64,000 bases of DNA from Devosia sp. A8/3-2 (GCA_025452255.1 CP104974.1:2458156-2522155); one strand, 5' to 3'; positions 1 through 16,300 are shown, counted from the stretch's first letter. Notes: a model not told the origin generated them from the sequence alone. Numbers and translations are program-made.

Positions 1-3210
<3,210 letters not shown>

Positions 3211-3321
3211 GCGCGTGGACGCGTCCCTCTGTGCATTGTCAACGAACTGCCATTTGCCCGTAGCCGGACCGACACGTAGCCGCGCTAGCAGCGGATCACT
3301 TCCTCGTTCTGGAGACGATCC

Positions 3322-4620
3322 ATGTCCAAGATAACGCTGCTTGCCGCACTGGCTGTCGCGATGCTTTCAACTTCCGCCTTCGCCCAGACCCAGTTCGACG
3401 CGACCCTCAAGGCGCATGCCGAACTGCCGGCGCAGACCTTCGTGCCGGCCCCGACCGATGCGCCCCATAGCCTCAACATATCGGGCCGCTTCACCTCCGG
3501 CACTCGGGTCGAGACGCCCTATGGCTGGGCCAATCCGGCATCGGGCATTGCCATGCCGTTCCCCGGTCAGCCCCTGCAAGGCATGTCCGGTGTCCGCTCG
3601 CTGGGCGATGATCGCTTCCTGCTGCTGACCGACAATGGCTTTGGCAACAAGGCCAATTCGTCCGACGCCATGCTGATGTTCAACATCATGAAGATGGATT
3701 GGGAAGCGGGCAAAGTCGGTATCAGAACGCACGGTATTCCTCAAGGATCCCAACCGCGTCGTGCCCTTCCCGATCGTCACCGAGCATAGCGAAAGCCGCT
3801 ATCTGACCGGCGCCGATTTCGACCCCGAATCCATCCAGCCCGTTGGCGAGCATTATTGGATTGGCGACGGATTCGGCCCCTGGCTGATTGAGGTCGATGC
3901 CGATGGCGTGGTGCTGCAGGTCATCGCCACCAATCCGGGCGGGGTGGATTACAAGTCGCCGGACAACCAGTTCGTCTCGACCCCGGCCGCTGGTGCCGTT
4001 CCGACTGGTGTGAACACCGGCCGTTCGGGCGGCTATGAGGGCATGGCCCAGTCGATGGATGGCAGCACGCTTTATCCGCTGCTGGAAAAGCCGTTCTACG
4101 ACGAGGAAGCCAAGGCCCTCGAGGCTGATCAATGGCAAGCCGGTCCTGCGCGTTCTGGAATTCGACGTCGCCAGCGCCAGCTGGAACGACAAGGTTCGTT
4201 ACTATCCGCTCGAAGACGCCACCCACGCTATCGGCGATTTCAACATCATCGACGGCACCCGCGCTGATCATCGAGCGCGACAATAATGAAGGCGACGATG
4301 GCCGCGAAAAGGCCGCTGCCTTCAAGCGCATCTATCTCGTCGATCTGGAAAAGGCCGATGCGAATGGCGTGCTGGAAAAGCTGGCCTATATCGACCTGAT
4401 GGCGATCAAGGACCCCGACGGCATCGCGCCGCGCGGTACCAAGGATGGCGTGTTCACCTTCCCCTTCGTCACCATCGAAGACGTCGACACGGTCGATCCG
4501 TCCACCATCGTCGTCGCCAATGACAACAATTACCCCGGCTCGACGGGCCGTGAAGCCGGCCGTGCCGACGACAATGAGTACATCCTGCTCGACGTCGCCG
4601 ATTTCCTCAAGGCCGAGTAA
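3322..4620 (+). CDS. Secreted esterase-like activity of phytase family protein, copy 1
   Basis: The ATG at 3322 follows GGAGAC and starts a signal peptide (MSKITLLAALAVAMLSTSAFA) ending in AFA-Q. The mature part has the features of the 'esterase-like activity of phytase' beta-propeller family: GMSGVRSLGDDRFLLLTDNG, DFDPESIQPVGEHYWIGDGFGPWL, a GGYEGMA segment, and a C-terminal VANDNNYP block. It is probably periplasmic; substrate is unknown. The reading frame changes at 3724 (extra A in TCGA), near 4127 and near 4265. The corrected product is about 432 residues. A second family member follows 61 bases downstream, and both probably form one transcript. Confidence 0.82.
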
Positions 4621-4681
4621 CCGCACCACGCGCGGCCGGGGAGGTTCTTCCCGGCCAAGCCATTCCACAGGAGCCTTTGCC

Positions 4682-5771
4682 ATGAAGACCATTCTCGCGC
4701 CGTGCCTGATCGGCTCGGCCACTCTGATTGCCGGTCCCGCTCTGGGCCGGGACGCCCCGTTCAAGGTCGATCTGCTCGGCTCGATCACCTTGCCGACCGG
4801 CCTGTCGGTCGCCGGCGAGGAATTCGGCGGTATTTCCGGCCTCGACTACGATCCGGCCGGCGACATTTACTACGCCATCTCGGACGATCGCTCGCAGAAG
4901 GCGCCGGCGCGCTTCTATGCTCTCCGCATCAAGGCCGACGCCGAGGGCGTGCATGGCGTCGATATCGTCTCCAGCCATCTGCTGCGCGATGCCGCCGGCA
5001 ATGTCTTCCCGGCCAAGGGCATCGACCCCGAGTCGATCCGCTACAATGCCGCCGCTCGCACCATCTTCTGGTCGACCGAGAATGACGTCGCCGGCAATCC
5101 CGGCGTCTATGAATCGCGGCTCGACGGCAGCTTCCTGCGCGCTTTCGCCGTGCCGGATTATTACAATCCGACCGCCGACGGCACTTCGGGCATCTACAGC
5201 AATCTGGCCTTCGAAAGCTCGGCCATTTCCGCCGATGGCGCCACACTGCTGGCCGGCACGGAAAACGCCCCGGCGCAGGACGGCGACAAGGCCACGCTCG
5301 AAGCCGGCAGCCTTTCGCGCATCATCTCGTTCGACATTGCCAGCGGTCAGCCGACCGCCGAACATGTTTACGAAACCGGCCCGATCCACACCAAGGCCAC
5401 GGCCGAGCCTCCCTACAATGACAATGGCCTGTCCGAGCTTATGGTGTTTGACGACGCTCACCTGCTGACGATCGAGCGTTCCTTCGCGGCCGGTTCGGGC
5501 AATGAGATCAACGTCTACCTGACCGATCTGTCCGCCGCGACCGACGTCAATGGCAAGCCCTCCATCAAGGGCGAGACCGTTGAGCCGGCTGTCAAGCAGC
5601 ATGTGTTCAAGATCGGGGAAGGGGACTTTGGTCTGGACATCGACAATATCAGAATCCGTGACCTTCGGCCCCGAGATCGATGGCAAGCGGACCCCGGTCA
5701 TTGCATCGGATAACAATTTCAATCCGGTTGGCCAGTTCACCCAATTCGTGGTGTTCACCCTCATCAACTAG
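4682..5771 (+). CDS. Secreted esterase-like activity of phytase family protein, copy 2
   Basis: The ATG at 4682 has a clear AGGAG 9-10 bases upstream and begins a signal peptide (MKTILAPCLIGSATLIAGPA). The mature chain shows the same family pattern: GGISGLDYD, YYAISDDRSQ, a KGIDPESIRY segment, NGLSELMVFDD, LTIERSF, and a final IASDNNFNPVGQFTQF. Length is about 362 residues, shorter than copy 1 and clearly diverged from it. One frameshift at 5651 (ATCGAATCC read as ATCAGAATCC) is removed by deleting the A. A bidirectional terminator follows. Confidence 0.83.
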
Positions 5772-5796
5772 GACAGGCGCCGCGAGCCAGAAATGC

Positions 5797-5820
5797 AAAA
5801 GGGGCCGAAAGGCCCCTTTT
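5797..5820. terminator. Bidirectional terminator
   Basis: A perfect stem AAAAGGGGCC / GGCCCCTTTT closes a GAAA tetraloop. It lies between two convergent genes (esterase copy 2 and the YbjN-like gene) and has A/T tracts on both sides, so it can serve both strands. Confidence 0.88.
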
Positions 5821-5842
5821 CGTTGTCACTATGCCGGAGTGG

Positions 5843-6309
5843 TCAGCTCTCGTAGCCGACATGGTCGGCGAACTGCTCGACCACCATCTTCCACAGCGAG
5901 AACTGGGAATCGAGATATTTGGCGCTGACGCCCTGGACCGAGTCGAGGTCCATTTCGACGCAGGCATCCTTATCTGGTCGAGATAGGCGCGGCTGAAGCG
6001 CTTGTTGAAGTTCCAGTCGTTGATCTCTTCCAGCGTCGGCTTGATATCGAGGAAGCCGAGATAGAAGTTGAGGTCCTCGCAGTTCTTGTTGTCCGTGCAA
6101 TTGCGGAAATAGACTGAGTAGGCAACCCCGTTGATCTCGCCGGTGATCTGCGGGTCGCCATTGGACTGGGTGGTCAGCGAGGCATCGCCATAGTTCTTGG
6201 CGACGGCCGGGATGTCTCGGGTGTTGGCGCCGGTCAGTGCACGGGCCTGAGCGGACACCGACAGGGCCAACGCCGTGGTGGTGCCGGCAATCATTGCAGC
6301 AAACTTCAT
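5843..6309 (-). CDS. Secreted YbjN-domain protein
   Basis: The start is at 6309 with a signal peptide ending in SVSAQA-RA. The mature chain has the YbjN-like pattern (GEINGVAYSVYFRNC, NFYLGFLDIKPT, WNFNKRFSRAYLD, ACVEMDLDS), two cysteines close together (CTDNKNC) and a C-terminal amphipathic segment. About 155 residues. The frame slips near 5971, where CAGGAT appears as CAGAT; restoring the G continues to a TGA at 5843-5845. YbjN proteins are thought to be chaperone-like or regulatory; no enzymatic function is evident. Confidence 0.7.
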
Positions 6310-6807
6310 AATAGTCTCCCTTGTCCGGCTCTCTGCTCGGCCGGCGGTTCAATGGGATCGATATCGATCGCGCCGGATGCTACACGTTTCGCGATGACCC
6401 GAAAATGACCGTTTGGTAAAATGCTGGCATGGGGCAGGGCAGGGATGGATTTTCACTCGCCTAGTCACGGACGCGAAAGCATTGCAAGTCTGTGCATGGC
6501 TCCACCACGGATTTTTCATGAAAGAATCCTTGACGGGGCGAGTCATCGGTTCTAAACAGCGCCTACCTTAGCGGTCGGTCGTGAATGTCACACCGGGTCC
6601 CTGCCATCTAGTGCGGAATCCAGGACACTCAAACACACTGTCGGGTAGTTAGACGAAGCAAATCCTTGTGCGCATGACTGCGGCCGGTTTCGGTCTGTGG
6701 TCCGCTGCAATTAAGGCGCCGCCGTATCCCCTGATTGGGGTCGGATGAGCGCCGTTTTGGTTTGCTTGTCTAGACCGAAAACTATTTTGGACGATGGAAA
6801 GAGCGCA
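6310..6807. other. Intergenic region upstream of rpsL
   Basis: This 498-base stretch has no convincing gene. It must hold the divergent promoters of the YbjN-like gene and of the rpsL-rpsG-fusA-tuf operon. I could not place -35/-10 boxes with confidence, and no tRNA, riboswitch or strong hairpin was seen. Confidence 0.5.
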
Positions 6808-7178
6808 ATGCCCACCATTAATCAGCTGATCCGCAAACCACGCGCCAGCAAGCCAAAGCGGAACAAGGTTCCGGCCATGGAAGCAAATCCGCAGAAGCGC
6901 GGCGTTTGTTCTCGTGTGTATACGACGACCCCGAAGAAGCCGAACTCGGCTCTGCGTAAGGTTGCCAAGGTTCGCCTGACCAATCAGCGCAAGTGATCTC
7001 GTATATCCCGGGTGAAGGCCACAACCTGCAGGAGCACTCCGTGGTCCTGATCCGTGGTGGCCGCGTTCGTGACCTTCCCGGCGTTCGTTATCACGTGCTC
7101 CGCGGCGTTCTCGACACGCAGAGCGTCAAGGACCGTAAGCAACGCCGTTCGAAGTACGGCGCGAAGCGTCCGAAGTAA
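6808..7178 (+). CDS. rpsL: 30S ribosomal protein S12
   Basis: S12 of the decoding centre. The start is [12 protein letters not shown], followed by the conserved [11 protein letters not shown] and [19 protein letters not shown] segments and the C-terminal [13 protein letters not shown]. The PNSALRK lysine associated with streptomycin response is present in its wild-type form. One base is missing near 6993 (CGCGAAGTG appears as CGCAAGTG), which splits the gene; with the G restored the product is about 123 residues. First gene of the str operon, with rpsG 12 bases downstream. Confidence 0.96.
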
Positions 7179-7190
7179 GGAGATCGAGAT

Positions 7191-7662
<472 letters not shown>

Positions 7663-7674
7663 TAGGAGAGCTTT

Positions 7675-9767
7675 ATGGCACGCGAATATCCGATCAATCT
7701 GTATCGTAACTTCGGCATCATGGCTCACATTGATGCTGGCAAGACGACCACGACCGAACGCATCCTCTACTACACCGGCAAGTCCCATAAGATCGGCGAA
7801 GTCCATGACGGCGCCACGACCATGGACTGGATGGAGCAGGAGCAGGAACGCGGTATCACCATCACGTCTGCTGCCACCACGACCTTCTGGAAGGATCGTA
7901 ATGGCACGATGCACCGCTTCAACATCATCGACACCCCCGGCCACGTGGACTTCACCATCGAAGTCGAGCGTTCTGCTGCGTGTGCTCGACGGTGCAGTAG
8001 CGCTGCTCGACGCCAATGCCGGTGTTGAGCCCCAGACGGAAACCGTCTGGCGCCGAGCCGACAAGTACGACGTTCCGCGCATGATCTTCGTCAACAAGAT
8101 GGACAAGATCGGCGCTGACTTCTACCGCTGCGTGGAAATGATCGGCTCGCGCCTCGGCGCCAAGGCCGTTCCCGTCCAGCTGCCGATCGGCGCTGAGAAC
8201 GAGTTCAAGGGCGTTGTCGATCTGATCGAGATGAACGCTCTGGTCTGGCGCAATGAAGAGCTGGGCGCGCAGTGGGACGTGGTTGAGATCCCTGAAGATC
8301 TCAAGGAACGTGCTGCTGAATACCGCGAGAAGATGATCGAAGCCGCCGTCGAGATCGACGACGACGCGATGGAAGCCTATTTGAACGGCGATCTGCCGAA
8401 CAATGACACCATCCGCCGTCTGCTGCGTCGTGGCACGATCGACACCAAGTTCTTCTCGGTGTTTGCTGGCTCGGCCTTCAAGAACAAGGGCGTGCAGCCT
8501 TTGCTCGATGGCGTTATCGACTTCCTGCCGTCGCCTGCCGACGTTCCGGCCATCCGGGGCATCGATGCCCGTACGGAGCAGCCGATCGAGCGTCATGCTG
8601 ACGACAACGAGCCGCTGGCCATGCTGGCGTTCAAGATCGCCAACGACCCGCATATGGGTACGCTGACGTTCTGCCGCATCTACTCGGGCAAGCTCAGAGC
8701 AGGGCATGATGCTTGAGAATACCGTCAAGGAAAAGCGCGAGCGCGTTGGTCGCCTGTTCCAGATGCATGCGAATAGCCGCGAGCAGATCACGGAAGCCTA
8801 TGCTGGCGACATCGTGGCTATCGTTGGCCTCAAGGACACCACGACCGGTGATACGCTCTGCCCGCAGAACGCACAGGTCATCCTTGAACGCATGATCTTC
8901 CCTGAGCCGGTTATCGACATCTCGGTGGAACCCAAGTCCAAGGCCGACCGAGAAAAGATGGGCCTCGCGCTCAATCGTCTGGCTGCCGAAGATCCGACGT
9001 TCCGCGTCAAGACCGACGAAGAATCCGGCCAGACCATCATTTCGGGCATGGGCGAACTTCACCTCGACATCCTCGTCGACCGTATGCGTCATGAGTTCAA
9101 GGTCGAGGCTAATATCGGTCAGCCGCAGGTGGCTTATCATGAAACCATCACCAAGTCGGCTCAGGTGGATTATACCCACAAGAAGCAGTCGGGTGGTTCG
9201 GGCCAGTTTGCTCGCGTCAAGCTCACTGTTGAGCCGAGCGAAGTCGGCAAGGGTCTGGAATTCGTGAACGCCGTCGTCGGCGGTTCGGTGCCCAAGGAAT
9301 ATATCCCGGGCGTCGAAAAGGGCGTGAAGTCGGTGATGTCGGCCGGTCCGCTGATCGGGTTCCCGATCGTTGACGTCAAGGTGACGCTGACTGAAGGCGC
9401 TTACCACGACGTTGACTCCTCGGTGCTGGCGTTCGAAATCGCCGGCCGTGCAGGTTTCAACGAAGGCCTTCGCAAGGCGGCTCCCAAGATCCCGGAGCCG
9501 ATCATGAAGGTTGAAGTTGTGACGCCGGAAGACTACATGGGCGACGTCATCGGCGACCTGAATTCTCGACGCGGTCAGATCCACGGCACTGAAAGCCGCG
9601 GCATCCTCCGAGTTGTGAATGCCTACGTCCCGCTCGCGAACATGTTCGGGTATGTGAACTCGCTGCGCTCCATGAGCCGGGGTCGTGCGCAGTACTCGAT
9701 GACGTTCGACCATTACGAGCAGGTTCCGCAGGCAGTCGCCGACGAAGTCCGAGCCAAGTACGCCTAA
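7675..9767 (+). CDS. fusA: Elongation factor G
   Basis: Translocase GTPase, about 697 residues. The G1 motif [16 protein letters not shown]2 [12 protein letters not shown]3 DTPGHVDF, G4 NKMDK, domain IV and the C-terminal domain ending EVRAKYA are all present. Two insertions split it: T at 7974 (TTCGCTG to TTCTGCTG) and A at 8696 (CTCGAG to CTCAGAG). Both are of the CpG-splitting class. It lies between rpsG and tuf in standard order. Confidence 0.97.
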
Positions 9768-9822
9768 ATAATAAACTGAAACTCAAGGTTGGCCGAGCGG
9801 CTAACGAATACGGAGAGAAGCG

Positions 9823-11014
<1,192 letters not shown>

Positions 11015-11081
11015 GCCCATAAAGATATTCGCGGCGCGCGGATGAACGCGCGCACGATCCATTTTCGTCAGGATTTACAAG

Positions 11082-11390
11082 ATGAACGGTCAGAATATTC
11101 GCATCCGCCTTAAGGCGTTTGACCATCGCGTTCTCGACGCATCGACGCGCGAGATCGTGTCGACGGCCAAGCGTACGGGCGCGCAGGTTCGCGGGCCGAT
11201 CCCGCTGCCGACGCGAATCGACAAATTTACCGTGAACCGCTCGCCGCATATCGATAAGAAGGCACGCGAGCAGTTCGAGATTCGGACCCACAAGCGTCTT
11301 CTGGACATCGTGGACCCGACTCCCCAGACGGTCGATGCTTTGATGAAGCTCGATCTCGCCGCCGGCGTCGACGTCGAAATCAAGCTCTAA
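11082..11390 (+). CDS. rpsJ: 30S ribosomal protein S10
   Basis: Intact, 102 residues. Typical motifs are [32 protein letters not shown] and the C-terminal [14 protein letters not shown]10 is a 30S head protein and also the NusE factor of transcription antitermination. First gene of the S10 operon. The 137 bases between rpsJ and rplC are longer than other gaps in the cluster and may contain a leader; no clear hairpin was assigned. Confidence 0.97.
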   Translation: MNGQNIRIRLKAFDHRVLDASTREIVSTAKRTGAQVRGPIPLPTRIDKFTVNRSPHIDKKAREQFEIRTHKRLLDIVDPTPQTVDALMKLDLAAGVDVEIKL

Positions 11391-11527
11391 AGCGAGATCC
11401 GAAAAGTGCTCTGCGGTTTTCGGATAAATCTCGTGGTCTACGACTACTAAGAGTTTCCGCGCTCACCGAATAAAGGGTCCTCTGAAGCCATGACCCGGTG
11501 CAGCGCCAAGAGAGAAGGTAATAACCG

Positions 11528-12230
11528 ATGCGTTCTGGATTGATCGCACAGAAGCTGGGCATGACCCGCATTTTCGCAGAGGACGGCTCGCACGTTCCTG
11601 TGACGGTGCTGAGCTTGCAGAACTGCCGGGTGGTGGGCCAGCGGACCGCTGATAAAGACGGCTATGTCGCGCTGCAGCTCGGCGCTGGACAGGCCAAGGC
11701 CAAGAACACGACCAAGGCAGAGCGCGGCCAGTTCGCCGTTGCCAAGGTCGAGCCCAAGCGCCATGTCGCTGAATTCCGCGTGGACGAAGCCAACCTCATT
11801 GAAGTTGGTGCAACGCTCCGGGCCGACCATTTCGTCGAAGGCCAGCTGGTGGACGTCACCGGTACTTCGATCGGTAAGGGTTTTGCCGGCGGTATGAAGC
11901 GCTGGAACTTCGGCGGCCTGCGTGCAACGCACGGCGTGTCGGTGTCGCACCGCTCGATCGGTTCTACCGGTGGTCGTCAGGACCCCTGGTCGTACCTTCA
12001 AGAATAAGAAGATGCCGGGCCATATGGGCGATCGTCGCATCACCACGCAGAACGTGAAGGTCGTCAAGACCGACATCGAGCGCGGCTTGATCATGATCCA
12101 AGGTTCGGTTCCGGGCTCCAAGGGCGCTCGGATCATGGTCAAGGACGCTGTCAAGAAGCCTGCTCCCAAGGACGCCCAGTTCCCGGGTTCGTTCAAGGCC
12201 GCTGCAGACGTTGCAGGGGAAGCGAAATAA
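11528..12230 (+). CDS. rplC: 50S ribosomal protein L3
   Basis: L3 of the large subunit, about 233 residues with the alphaproteobacterial [12 protein letters not shown] tail. The start is [16 protein letters not shown], preceded by GAGAAGG. Conserved [15 protein letters not shown] and [25 protein letters not shown] segments are present; the latter is split by one extra C in the CCC run near 11987. The TAA overlaps the ATG of rplD (TAATG), indicating translational coupling. Confidence 0.96.
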
Positions 12231-12846
12231 TGGAACTCCAGGTTACAAGTCTCGACGGCAAGTCCGTCGGCAAGATCGAGCTGGCGGATGACGTGTTCGG
12301 TTTGGAAGTCCGTCAGGACATCCTGCACCGCATGGTTCGTTACCAGCAGCTGAAGGCAATGTCCGGCACGCACGACGTCAAGAATCGTTCGGAAGGCGTT
12401 CGCACCGGCAAGAAGTTCAAGAAGCAAAGGGCGGCGGCGCTCGTCACGGCGATCGCAAGGCTCCCCAGTTCCGTGGTGGTGGCCGTGCATTCGGTCCGAC
12501 CCCGCGTAGCCATGCGATTGATCTTCCCAAGAAGGTTCGCGCTCTGGCTCTCAAGCACGCTCTGTCGGCCAAGGCCGCTGCAGGCGAGCTGATTGTGCTG
12601 GACAGCGTGACGACTTCGGCTCCGAAGACCGCAACGCTGCGCACCACCTTCGGCAAGCTCGAATGGCTGAACGCGCTGATCATCGACGGTGCTGCTGTCG
12701 ACCAGAACTTCGCTCTGGCCGCTCGCAACATCCCGCATATCGACGTGCTGCCGGTGCAGGGGATCAACGTTGTTTCGATCCTCAAGCGCAACAAGCTCGT
12801 CCTGACCAAGGCAGCGCTCGAAGCGCTGGAAGCGAGGTTCGCATGA
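12230..12846 (+). CDS. rplD: 50S ribosomal protein L4
   Basis: L4 lines the exit tunnel. The N-terminal [11 protein letters not shown] and the tunnel loop ([20 protein letters not shown] after correction) are recognisable, as is [22 protein letters not shown] at the end. About 205 residues. One A is missing from a run near 12427 (CAAAAGG read as CAAAGG), separating the two halves. The stop overlaps the rplW start (ATGA). In many bacteria L4 represses its own operon; no such leader could be demonstrated here. Confidence 0.95.
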
Positions 12847-13136
12847 ACAAGCTCAGCGCTTATGACATCGTCCGTAACCCCGTCGTGACCGAAAAGTCCA
12901 CGATGGCTTCGGAACATAACCGAGTCGTTTTCGACGTGGCGATCGATGCCAACAAGACCGAGATCAAGGCTGCTGTTGAGCAGCTCTTCTCGGTGAAGGT
13001 CAAGGCCGTCAACACTCTCGTCCGCAAGGGCAAGGTGAAGCGGTTCCGTGGTCACATCGGTACGCGCAATGACGTCAAGAAGGCCGTTGTTACCCTCGTC
13101 GACGGCCAGTCGATCGATATTTCGACCGGCCTCTAA
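12843..13136 (+). CDS. rplW: 50S ribosomal protein L23
   Basis: Intact, 97 residues, sharing ATGA with rplD. The start [19 protein letters not shown] and the [19 protein letters not shown] segment are typical. L23 sits at the tunnel exit and is the docking site for trigger factor and SRP. Confidence 0.96.
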   Translation: MNKLSAYDIVRNPVVTEKSTMASEHNRVVFDVAIDANKTEIKAAVEQLFSVKVKAVNTLVRKGKVKRFRGHIGTRNDVKKAVVTLVDGQSIDISTGL

Positions 13137-13151
13137 GGGATAGAGACAAAA

Positions 13152-13991
13152 ATGGCTCTTAAAACTTACAATCCCACCTCCGAAGGCCGTCGCCAGCTCG
13201 TGACGACTGACCGTTCGGAACTCTGGAAGGGTGCTCCGGTCAAGACTCTGACCGAAGGTCTCTCCAAGTCGGGTGGTCGCAATAATCGTGGTCGCATCAC
13301 TGCCTTCCATCGTGGTGGCGGTCATAAGCGCACCTATCGTTTGATCGATTTCAAGCGCGTCAAGTTCGACGCGGTTGGTACGATTGAGCGTCTGGAATAT
13401 GATCCCAACCGTACGGCTTGGATCGCTCTGGTGAAGTACGAAGACGGCGAACTCGCCTATATCGTTGCGCCACAGCGCCTGTCGGCCGGCGACAAGGTCA
13501 TCTCGTCGATGAACACCGTCGACGTGAAGCCGAGTAACGCCATGCCGCTCGAGCGCATGCCGGTCGGTACGATCGTGCACAATATCGAGCTGAAGCCCCG
13601 CAAGGGTGGCCGAGTTGCCCGTTCGGCTGGTGCTTATGCCCAGTATGTCGGTCGTGACTCCGGTTGGGCGATCCTTCGCCTGAATTCGGGCGAGCAGCGT
13701 CGTGTGCATGGCACTTGCCTTGCAACCGTTGGTGCCGTTTCGAACCGGGATCACTCCAACACCTCGCTCGGCAAGGCCGGTCGTAGCCGTTGGCTGGGTC
13801 GCAAGCCCGTCACCCGCGGCGTGGCCATGAACCCGATCGATCACCCGCATGGTGGTGGTGAAGGCCGTACCTCTGGTGGCCGTCACCCGGTTACTCCTTG
13901 GGGTAAGCCGACCAAGGGCAAGAAGACCCGCAGCAATAAGGCAACGGACAAGTTTATCGTTCGCAGCCGTCACGTGAAGAAGGGCAGGTAA
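13152..13991 (+). CDS. rplB: 50S ribosomal protein L2
   Basis: Intact, 279 residues. [17 protein letters not shown] at the start, [16 protein letters not shown], and the C-terminal [20 protein letters not shown] loop that approaches the peptidyl transferase centre are diagnostic. rpsS starts 4 bases after the stop. Confidence 0.98.
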   Translation: MALKTYNPTSEGRRQLVTTDRSELWKGAPVKTLTEGLSKSGGRNNRGRITAFHRGGGHKRTYRLIDFKRVKFDAVGTIERLEYDPNRTAWIALVKYEDGELAYIVAPQRLSAGDKVISSMNTVDVKPSNAMPLERMPVGTIVHNIELKPRKGGRVARSAGAYAQYVGRDSGWAILRLNSGEQRRVHGTCLATVGAVSNRDHSNTSLGKAGRSRWLGRKPVTRGVAMNPIDHPHGGGEGRTSGGRHPVTPWGKPTKGKKTRSNKATDKFIVRSRHVKKGR

Positions 13992-13994
13992 GCC

Positions 13995-14273
13995 ATGACC
14001 CGTTCAATCTGGAAGGGGCCGTTTGTCGACGGCTACATGCTCAAGAAGGCCGAGAAGGCCCTCGCATCTGGCCGCAACGACGTGGTCAAGATCTGGAGCC
14101 GCCGCTCGACCGTGCTGCCGCAGTTCGTGGGTGTCACCTTTGGTGTCCACAACGGCCACAAGCACATTCCTGTGAGCGTCACCGAAGACATGATCGGTCA
14201 CAAGTTCGGCGAATTCGCACCGACCCGTACCTATTACGGTCATGCGGCCGACAAGAAGGCCAAGAGGAAGTAA
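13995..14273 (+). CDS. rpsS: 30S ribosomal protein S19
   Basis: Intact, 92 residues. [29 protein letters not shown] segment (here VKIWSRRST), [20 protein letters not shown]. It forms a complex with S13 in the 30S head. Short gaps on both sides indicate co-translation with rplB and rplV. Confidence 0.98.
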   Translation: MTRSIWKGPFVDGYMLKKAEKALASGRNDVVKIWSRRSTVLPQFVGVTFGVHNGHKHIPVSVTEDMIGHKFGEFAPTRTYYGHAADKKAKRK

Positions 14274-14274
14274 T

Positions 14275-14655
14275 ATGAGCAAGCCGAAAACTGAGCGCGC
14301 TCTCAAGGACAACGAGGCCAAGGCTGTGCTGCGCATGCTGCGCATCAGCCCTCAGAAGCTGAACCTCGTCGCGCAGTTGATCCGTGGCAAGAAGGTCGAG
14401 AAGGCTCTGGCCGATCTTGAGTTCTCCCACAAGCGGATCTCCGGCCGAGTCAAGAAGGTGCTGGAAAGCGCCATCGCGAACGCCGAAAACAACCATGGCC
14501 TCGATACCGATGCCCCGGTCGTTGCTGAAGCCTTTGTCGGCAACTCGCTGGTCATGAAGCGGTTCACCGCTCGTGGTCGTGGCAAGTCGTCGCGCATCGA
14601 AAAGCCGTTCTCGCATCTGACGATCGTCGTGCGGCAAGTTGAGGAGGCCGCATAA
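14275..14655 (+). CDS. rplV: 50S ribosomal protein L22
   Basis: Intact, 126 residues. I chose the ATG at 14275, just after the rpsS stop, over an upstream in-frame ATG at 14242 that lies inside rpsS, because [20 protein letters not shown] matches the family start. The tunnel beta-hairpin region ([20 protein letters not shown]) is present. TAATG overlap with rpsC. Confidence 0.97.
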   Translation: MSKPKTERALKDNEAKAVLRMLRISPQKLNLVAQLIRGKKVEKALADLEFSHKRISGRVKKVLESAIANAENNHGLDTDAPVVAEAFVGNSLVMKRFTARGRGKSSRIEKPFSHLTIVVRQVEEAA

Positions 14656-15395
14656 TGGGCCAGAAGATCAATCCAATCGGCTTCCGCCTCGGCATCAACC
14701 GCACGTGGGACAGCCGCTGGTACGCCAATAAGGGCGAATACGGCACGCTGCTGCAGGAAGACCTGAAGATCCGTACGGCTCTTCTTGAAGACCTCAAGGC
14801 CGCTGCGGTGTCCAAGATCGTCATCGAGCGTCCGCACCGCAAGTGCCGCGTGTCGATCCACACTGCCCGTCCGGGCATCGTGATCGGCAAGAAGGGCGCA
14901 GACATCGACAAGATCCGCGCCAAGGTGAAGAAGTTCACCGACAGCGAAGTGCACATCAACATCGTTGAAGTGCGCAAGCCGGAGACCGATGCGACGCTGG
15001 TTGCCCGGGGCATTGCCCAACAGCTGGAACGCCGTGTGGCCTTCCGTCGCGCCATGAAGCGTGCCGTGCAGACCGCAATCCGCATGGGCGCCGGTGGTAT
15101 CCGCGTCAATGTTGGTGGTCGTCTCGGCGGTGCCGATATCGCTCGTACCGAATGGTACCGCGAAGGCCGCGTCCCGCTGCACACCCTGCGTGCTGATATC
15201 GACTACGGCACTGCCGAAGCCGAAACCACGTATGGCATCATCGGTATCAAGGTCTGGATCTTCAAGGGCGAAGTCCTTGAGCATGATCCGACTGCGCACG
15301 AACGTCGTGCCACCGAAGGTGCCGATCAGGGCGGTCAGCGCGCTGAACGTGAACCGCGCCGTGAGCGCGGCGACCGTGACTGCGAACGCGCATAA
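14655..15395 (+). CDS. rpsC: 30S ribosomal protein S3
   Basis: 246 residues, starting [20 protein letters not shown]. The KH domain ([20 protein letters not shown]) and the C-terminal domain through [14 protein letters not shown] are conserved. The last 30 residues are a charged Arg/Glu-rich tail ([15 protein letters not shown]). S3 is part of the mRNA entry helicase. Confidence 0.96.
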   Translation: MGQKINPIGFRLGINRTWDSRWYANKGEYGTLLQEDLKIRTALLEDLKAAAVSKIVIERPHRKCRVSIHTARPGIVIGKKGADIDKIRAKVKKFTDSEVHINIVEVRKPETDATLVARGIAQQLERRVAFRRAMKRAVQTAIRMGAGGIRVNVGGRLGGADIARTEWYREGRVPLHTLRADIDYGTAEAETTYGIIGIKVWIFKGEVLEHDPTAHERRATEGADQGGQRAEREPRRERGDRDCERA

Positions 15396-15410
15396 GAAGG
15401 TTAGTTCATT

Positions 15411-15824
15411 ATGCTGCAACCTAAGAAGACCAAGTTCCGCAAGGCCCATAAGGGCCGTATCCATGGCGTTGCCAAGGGCGGTACCGATCTGGCATTCGGC
15501 CAGTATGCCCTCAAGGCAACCGAACCCGAGCGCGTTACCGCTCGCCAGATCGAAGCGGCTCGCCGCGCGATCACTCGCGAGATGAAGCGCCGGGGCCGGG
15601 TATGGATCCGTATCTTCCCGGACGTGCCGGTTTCCAAGAAGCCGACCGAAGTGCGTATGGGTAAGGGCAAGGGTTCTGTTGAATTCTGGGCCGCCCGCGT
15701 CAAGCCGGGCCGTATCGTATTCGAGATCGACGGCGTCCCCGAGGACGTTGCCAAGGAAGCCCTGCGCCTCGGCGCAATGAAGCTCCCGATCATGACGCGG
15801 GTTGTTACCCGCATTGCCGACTAA
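15411..15824 (+). CDS. rplP: 50S ribosomal protein L16
   Basis: Intact, 137 residues. [59 protein letters not shown]16 contacts A-site tRNA. It contains the Arg of the family's hydroxylation site region (RMGKGKG). Confidence 0.98.
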   Translation: MLQPKKTKFRKAHKGRIHGVAKGGTDLAFGQYALKATEPERVTARQIEAARRAITREMKRRGRVWIRIFPDVPVSKKPTEVRMGKGKGSVEFWAARVKPGRIVFEIDGVPEDVAKEALRLGAMKLPIMTRVVTRIAD

Positions 15825-15835
15825 GGAACACGAGC

Positions 15836-16030
15836 ATGAAAGCCAGTGATGTGCGGGCTAAGACCGCAGACGAACTGAAAGATCAGCTCGTCGACCTGAA
15901 GAAAGAACAGTTCAACCTGCGTTTCCAGCGTGCTACCCAGCAGCTGGAAAAGCCGACCGAGGTCAAGAAGGTCCGCCACGATATCGCGCGGATCAAGACG
16001 ATCCTTGGCGAAAAGAACGCAGCGAAGTAA
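15836..16030 (+). CDS. rpmC: 50S ribosomal protein L29
   Basis: Intact, 64 residues: [46 protein letters not shown]. Small helical protein near the tunnel exit. Located between rplP and rpsQ as usual. Confidence 0.97.
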   Translation: MKASDVRAKTADELKDQLVDLKKEQFNLRFQRATQQLEKPTEVKKVRHDIARIKTILGEKNAAK

Positions 16031-16042
16031 GGAGCCGCGACC

Positions 16043-16300
16043 ATGCCAAAGCGCGTTTTGCAGGGGACTGTTGTCTCCGACGCCAATGAAAAGACGGTCG
16101 TGGTGCGCGTTGAGCGCCGTTTCACGCATCCGGTGATGAAGAAGACCGTGCGCCGGTCCAAGAAGTACCATGCGCACGATGAAGCTAATGTGGCGAAGGT
16201 CGGTCAGATCGTCTGGATCGAAGAATGTGCGCCAATCTCCAAGAATAAGCGCTGGACGCTTGTTGTTGGTGCGGCTCAGCAGGAAGGCGCTCAGTCATGA
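16043..16300 (+). CDS. rpsQ: 30S ribosomal protein S17
   Basis: Intact, 85 residues: [44 protein letters not shown], and the C-terminal LSKNKRW-type segment ([10 protein letters not shown]). Primary 16S binding protein. The TGA overlaps the rplN ATG (ATGA). Confidence 0.98.
   Translation: MPKRVLQGTVVSDANEKTVVVRVERRFTHPVMKKTVRRSKKYHAHDEANVAKVGQIVWIEECAPISKNKRWTLVVGAAQQEGAQS

Noticed and set aside
7974..8696. Programmed ribosomal frameshifting in fusA and other core genes
   Set aside because: The shifts are too many, occur in nearly every long gene, lack slippery heptamers and share an insertion signature, so sequence error is the simpler explanation.
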